From IMG/VR virus record IMGVR_UViG_3300010396_001260, positions 1 through 44,011 of that record: DNA of 44,011 bases; one strand, 5' to 3'. The notes below the pieces were generated by a model, which was given only the letters and a program-made list of their open reading frames with translations, had not been told where the DNA came from and did not search any database. This document shows, piece after piece, positions 40,682 to 44,011 of the stretch; position 1 is the first letter of the stretch; every line of letters begins with the position of its first letter. The DNA comes from a virus. Made by a program: the position numbers and the translations under genes.

Positions 40682-41119
40682 ATGCCAGTCTATACTAAAA
40701 CATATGCCTCATTTATCAATGAAGAATGGCAAGTAATTGATAATGGGGAATGCCCTACAATTCTTATTGAAGAAGATAATGGTAATAAAAAGATACAAGT
40801 TGCATATAGAGATATCATCAATAAAAAAGAGAGAAATGTAGTTATTTATGTGTCTGAATTTATTATGCCAATTGGAGAAACAAAATATTTCCCTTACTCA
40901 AGTGGTCTATACCCATCTGGTTATGTATGGATTGATGATAATAAATATTGCCAAATTTCAGATGGACAAATTGTAGATTATCAGACATCACATAATGATG
41001 ATGGTACTTTTAAAGATGGGTATTGTTCTCTTTATGAATATTATAAACAAGGTATTGGGATGAGTGCAATATTTCCTTTAGAATTGCAAGCTATGTATAA
41101 TCTTAATAACCCATCCTAG
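40682..41119 (+). CDS. Unknown protein at the end of the fibre cluster
   Basis: A 145-residue soluble protein with a mixed strand pattern (TYASFINEEWQVIDNGECPT, IQVAYRDIINKKERNVVIYV, DDNKYCQISDGQIVDYQTS) and many Tyr/Asp. No family recognised. AGGGAAAG precedes the ATG. It could be a fibre chaperone or a minor tail protein; context alone does not decide. It is the last gene of the continuous late operon; a 67-base gap follows. Confidence 0.6.
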   Translation: MPVYTKTYASFINEEWQVIDNGECPTILIEEDNGNKKIQVAYRDIINKKERNVVIYVSEFIMPIGETKYFPYSSGLYPSGYVWIDDNKYCQISDGQIVDYQTSHNDDGTFKDGYCSLYEYYKQGIGMSAIFPLELQAMYNLNNPS

Positions 41120-41186
41120 TTTGACATTTAAGATATTGCATAATATCGTAATCAGCGGTTGTTTTTTTAATTTAAGGAGATTTCGT

Positions 41187-41726
41187 ATGATAACAGTAAG
41201 CGATTGTGTAGGACTTTTTCAAACGTTTAATACATTACAAGATAACACGGATTTATCTGATGATACTAGAGTAAAATGTGCGCAGAATAAAGCTGCAATA
41301 CAGCCAGTTATTGATTATTTTAATAAAAAAGTTCAACAATTACAAGCAGAAGTAATGAAATTAATTCCTGCTAGCATAACTGACGAAAAAGAAAAAAATA
41401 ATTTCTTTGTAACAAAGTGGATGCTTCCTGAAACTCAAAAAAGATTAGAACCTGTTTCAACTGCTGAAGTTGAAGTTCAATTTTTAAAATTTACGCAAGA
41501 AGAATTAAAAGAAGCTGATTTGTCCGGTCCTGGTCTGGGATTGTTTGTTAAATTAGGTTTGTATGTTTCAGTTAATTCGGAAGCTCCTGCTGCTGCTGTA
41601 TTCAAAGATCCTCTTGCTGATCTTGCCCCTGTTAGCAATGTTGCTCCAGTTATCGAAGAATCCAGCGAAGCAGCTCCTGTTGTTGAGTCCGCACCTTCCG
41701 ATGAATCCTCCTCTGTTGCATCTTAA
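41187..41726 (+). CDS. Unknown protein with acidic Ala/Pro/Ser-rich tail
   Basis: A 179-residue protein. Residues 1-125 are helical and charged (LQDNTDLSDDTRVKCAQNKA, DYFNKKVQQLQAEVMKL); the last ~50 are low-complexity with Pro, Ala, Glu and Ser (APVIEESSEAAPVVESAPSD). The frame begins at 41121, but AAGGAG (41174-41179), 7 bases before 41187, sets the start. No family recognised. It stands alone between the fibre cluster and the possible holin and may have its own promoter. Confidence 0.65.
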   Translation: MITVSDCVGLFQTFNTLQDNTDLSDDTRVKCAQNKAAIQPVIDYFNKKVQQLQAEVMKLIPASITDEKEKNNFFVTKWMLPETQKRLEPVSTAEVEVQFLKFTQEELKEADLSGPGLGLFVKLGLYVSVNSEAPAAAVFKDPLADLAPVSNVAPVIEESSEAAPVVESAPSDESSSVAS

Positions 41727-41747
41727 TTGTTTTCTTAAAAGTTAGAT

Positions 41748-41779
41748 GATACCCTGCTTAATATACAAGCAGGAGTATC
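41748..41779 (+). promoter_or_regulatory. Hairpin that sequesters the ribosome site of the next gene
   Basis: GATACCCTGCTT (41748-41759) pairs with AAGCAGG-GTATC (41767-41779, one bulged A at 41774), 12 base pairs with a 7-base loop. The 3' arm contains AGGAG (41771-41775), the only ribosome site for the ATG at 41784 (8-base spacer). The hairpin should limit translation of the membrane protein. It may double as a weak terminator, but no T-run follows. Confidence 0.65.
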
Positions 41780-41783
41780 TATA

Positions 41784-41999
41784 ATGAAAACCTTAAAAAA
41801 GTTTATTTTTTGGTGGGTAGATAATTTACGCCGTCCATCTACTTGGGCAGGATTAATGCTTCTGTTTTTAGGTTATCTTATTTACAATGATAAAATAGTT
41901 TTACATAAATTACTTGAAGAAATTATCTCAGATTATGATTTTATTAAAGTACTACTTGGCCTTATTTCAGGTGCTTTAATCATACATAAAAAGGATTAA
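41784..41999 (+). CDS. Small two-helix membrane protein, possible holin
   Basis: A 71-residue protein with two predicted membrane segments (about 21-36 and 53-67), an amphipathic basic N-terminus (MKTLKKFIFWW) and a charged C-terminus (HKKD), a common small-holin design. It would form the lysis pore in the inner membrane. Its ribosome site is within a hairpin, in keeping with timed expression. No endolysin is seen next to it in the window, so the lysis role is unproven. Another possibility is a superinfection-exclusion protein. Confidence 0.6.
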   Translation: MKTLKKFIFWWVDNLRRPSTWAGLMLLFLGYLIYNDKIVLHKLLEEIISDYDFIKVLLGLISGALIIHKKD

Positions 42000-42000
42000 G

Positions 42001-43209
42001 ATGCAAATTTCAAAACTACACCAAAGAACTATTCTTGCTGCTAACAAAAAAATAGAAAAAATGTCTGAACGTTCAGAATTATTAACTTCTTACTTTAATG
42101 GTGAAGTGATTGAGGATAGTTACAGGACATATAGAAATATATTCCATAAAATTATTATTAAAATAGCACTATGTTTTTGTGGAAATGAAAAAACATTATT
42201 TAAATTGAATCAGAAACGTGCTTTTTTAGAAGAGCTAGATACTTCAATAAACAAAATAAAAAATGATTACAAGAATCAAGGAAGTCTAATTCGGGCTTAT
42301 ACTTCTAATGCTGAAAAATCAGATGTTTTAATTATGTTTAAAGACTTTTTTAAAGGATATAAATCTTATGAAGTAGAAGTTAAAGGTGATTATCTGAATG
42401 TATATTTTGTAAAAGATGGATATTTCGATAACTATAATCCTGATTTTTATATTTCAATTTTCATTGAGTTAGATACTCGCAGAAAATATCAATCTGGCTC
42501 AGAAATATCTAAAAAGTCTCATACATCGCCTTTATTTACAAAGAATGATAAACCTGAAATGTCATCATTAAAAATAGAATCTCCCAGAAGTGATGATTCA
42601 GGCGAATCTTCTGAAGTTCCTAAAAAACAAGTTATGATAAAGGACACAATTGCTGTAAGTAGGTCTTCTTCTAATTTAGCAATTGAAAATATTCAAGAAA
42701 GTCCAACATCCAGTAAACATTCTGCATCAACTTATGAAACTATTCCAATAGATAGTCATAATAAAATTGATTTTGATTTTCTATATGCAATAAAGACTCA
42801 TCAAAAAGCATATTTTGAAAATGCGATGATACTTGAGAAATTAGAAATATCTGACAAGAACTTATTAAGACTGAGGAATGAAATTCATAAGAATTCTTTT
42901 ATCAAAAAAGACAATGAATTGAAGATCACTTATTTAGTTTATTTGTTGAACTTATTGACTTTAAGACCTGAAGAAGTAACTAAGCGAAGGAATGAGTTTG
43001 TTGATGGGATTTATCTATTGAAAGCAATGCAACCAAACATTTTAAATTCTAATATTGAGTTAAATTTTTCTTACTGGTTAATGATAGAACATGATTTAAT
43101 GCCACATACTGTAGTAAATATAAGAGAATACTTTTTATTAATTTGTAGAGATACTTATTTGATTCAGTTTTTGAAGAGTTTGATGGAATTAGATAATGTT
43201 GGATTTTAA
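42001..43209 (+). CDS. Unrecognised 402-residue protein with Ser-rich disordered middle
   Basis: Residues 1-162 are helical and basic with a later strand cluster (VEVKGDYLNVYFVKDGYF). Residues about 163-252 are low-complexity, rich in Ser, Lys, Glu and Pro with SPRSDDSGESSE- and SRSSSN-like stretches, and look disordered. Residues 253-402 are helical again (FLYAIKTHQKAYFENAMILE to ELNFSYWLMIEHDLMPHTVV). No domain is recognised. The layout is unusual for a phage virion protein and recalls secreted effectors of intracellular bacteria. It follows the possible holin by one base and its stop overlaps that of the minus-strand gene. Confidence 0.65.
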   Translation: MQISKLHQRTILAANKKIEKMSERSELLTSYFNGEVIEDSYRTYRNIFHKIIIKIALCFCGNEKTLFKLNQKRAFLEELDTSINKIKNDYKNQGSLIRAYTSNAEKSDVLIMFKDFFKGYKSYEVEVKGDYLNVYFVKDGYFDNYNPDFYISIFIELDTRRKYQSGSEISKKSHTSPLFTKNDKPEMSSLKIESPRSDDSGESSEVPKKQVMIKDTIAVSRSSSNLAIENIQESPTSSKHSASTYETIPIDSHNKIDFDFLYAIKTHQKAYFENAMILEKLEISDKNLLRLRNEIHKNSFIKKDNELKITYLVYLLNLLTLRPEEVTKRRNEFVDGIYLLKAMQPNILNSNIELNFSYWLMIEHDLMPHTVVNIREYFLLICRDTYLIQFLKSLMELDNVGF

Positions 43210-43457
43210 AATTCTTCGCCAGATTGAATACCTAACTTTAAATTTTTCTCTCTATCTTTATTCTCTTGATGAATCTTTAAAGATTTTCCTACCCACATCC
43301 AGCTTTCTTCAAGCTTAGTAATTGCTAATTGATTCTCTCTACAATGTACTAAGTCATCGCCCATCATTTTTTCTAAATCTTGAAATAATTTTTTAAACTT
43401 ATTTTGTAATGCAATAGTATCATCATCATATTTTACATAATCCAGTCTTGTAGACAT
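43206..43457 (-). CDS. Acb2/Tad1-like small protein (possible anti-CBASS/anti-Thoeris sponge)
   Basis: An 83-residue helical protein. The segment CRENQLAITKLEESWMWVG (39-57) fits the core of the Acb2/Tad1 hairpin family (R--x-LA-TKLEE--MW-G), which forms hexamers that capture cyclic nucleotides or cADPR-type signals used by CBASS and Thoeris defence. A preceding helical part (about 12-32) completes the hairpin. Family members are 60-90 residues, as here. AAAGGAG sits 5 bases before the ATG. It is the second gene of a leftward pair at the right end. Binding was not tested; the family match is from motif memory. Confidence 0.65.
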   Translation of the reverse strand: MSTRLDYVKYDDDTIALQNKFKKLFQDLEKMMGDDLVHCRENQLAITKLEESWMWVGKSLKIHQENKDREKNLKLGIQSGEEF

Positions 43458-43468
43458 ACTGTCTCCTT

Positions 43469-44011
43469 TTAAAGTAATAAAATCCCGTCCAATTTAATAT
43501 ATTTTATTGTTAAGTTTGTGGCAATATCTCCATATAAATTACCTAACAATCTGTATCCTACCCCTATTTCAAAATTTTTAAGCTGAATAGGATAGATTTT
43601 TTCTTCATCAAGCGGCACCATATAACCAGCCCGAAACATCCAAGTTGACTGATAGGTTGAAATTGTCGTAGAATCTACTTTACTAAAACTCGAATCTAAA
43701 ACAACACTATTTAAACTAGTCTGTGTGCCAATTTGAGTTTTAGTGCCATAATTTGTTTCTGTGAATGTTTTTTGCTGTATTTTTCCTTTGGGGCTATAAA
43801 CAATAGTCTCAGTATGCGTTTCTTTGACCGTGGTTAAATCTTTTTGAGTTTGTTGGACTATTGCTACTTCTTGTTTTTTAACTTCAGCAGTGACGATCTG
43901 AGTTGTTTTAACTTGTTTGGTTAATTTATTACTTGTTAACATGCCTAAGAAAAACCCGATAATAAAGCACGTTGCCATTGCTGTGAGTGAATGAAGAATA
44001 AGTTTATTCAT
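43469..44011 (-). CDS. Membrane-anchored protein with Thr/Gln-rich stalk (possibly partial at N-terminus)
   Basis: A 180-residue frame whose ATG is the last three bases of the window, so its upstream context cannot be checked. Residues about 5-25 form a signal-anchor helix (LTAMATCFIIGFFLGML), then a Thr/Gln/Lys-rich stretch (35-120) and a C-terminal region of alternating strands (WMFRAGYMVPL, FEIGVGYRLLGNLYGDI). It could be a spanin-like or envelope protein, but no family is recognised. It lies 11 bases upstream of the Acb2-like gene and is probably co-transcribed. Confidence 0.6.
   Translation of the reverse strand: MNKLILHSLTAMATCFIIGFFLGMLTSNKLTKQVKTTQIVTAEVKKQEVAIVQQTQKDLTTVKETHTETIVYSPKGKIQQKTFTETNYGTKTQIGTQTSLNSVVLDSSFSKVDSTTISTYQSTWMFRAGYMVPLDEEKIYPIQLKNFEIGVGYRLLGNLYGDIATNLTIKYIKLDGILLL

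Noticed and set aside
41121-41146. Promoter TTGACA...TAATAT before the 41187 gene
   Set aside because: The spacing is 14 bases, too short for a normal sigma70 promoter; no extended -10 seen.
1-44011. Circular closure of the window into a complete genome
   Set aside because: Joining the ends would fuse the primase frame into the membrane-anchored protein; I saw no terminal repeat, so completeness cannot be shown.

Overview
The window is most of an AT-rich genome of a tailed phage with a contractile tail (a myovirus). The evidence is a DUF3383-type sheath, a DUF3277-type tube, a gp25-like wedge, baseplate J, a Gp138-like spike and a gpI/DUF2612-like protein, behind a terminase, DUF1073 portal, protease/scaffold and DUF2184 capsid module. 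Two GT9 (heptosyltransferase-type) enzymes point to a Gram-negative host with LPS. I cannot name the host from sequence alone. No integrase, CI-like repressor, endolysin or DnaB helicase is visible, so the phage is either strictly lytic or keeps those genes outside the window.

Layout. (1) 1-9055, minus strand: early/replication block, transcribed leftwards. From the promoter end it holds five small genes (two membrane proteins, one very basic protein), an SNF2 helicase, a VRR-NUC-type nuclease, a RecB/Cas4-like DUF2800 nuclease, a DUF2815-type single-strand DNA-binding protein, a small gene, a family A DNA polymerase with proofreading, and a primase-helicase cut by the left window edge. (2) 9056-9929: the only long gap without a protein gene. 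It carries three copies of one strong promoter (two leftward, one rightward), a dense GTTACAG repeat array with a perfect 18-bp palindrome and DnaA-box matches (likely replication origin), a short possible leftward transcript, and a rightward leader with a tRNA-like cloverleaf. (3) 9930-41119, plus strand: late block in the order packaging, head, connector, tail tube/sheath, chaperones with a -1 frameshift, tape measure, baseplate, fibres. (4) 41187-43209, plus strand: a small soluble protein, a two-helix membrane protein (possible holin) whose ribosome site lies in a hairpin, and an unrecognised 402-residue protein with a Ser-rich disordered middle. (5) 43206-44011, minus strand: a small protein resembling the Acb2/Tad1 anti-defence family and a membrane-anchored protein reaching the window end.

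Most unusual points. One ~90-residue domain is inserted four times in three different tail proteins. Ig-like domains are fused to three virion proteins, and a CBM5/12-like module sits inside baseplate J and again in a fibre. Two GT9 enzymes and a methyltransferase lie within the tail operon. A scaffold appears to be nested in the protease gene with its own ribosome site. The tail chaperone pair uses a classic A-AAA-AAC slip site. The origin/promoter region has a rich and readable structure, and the right end carries a candidate cyclic-nucleotide sponge against CBASS/Thoeris defence.
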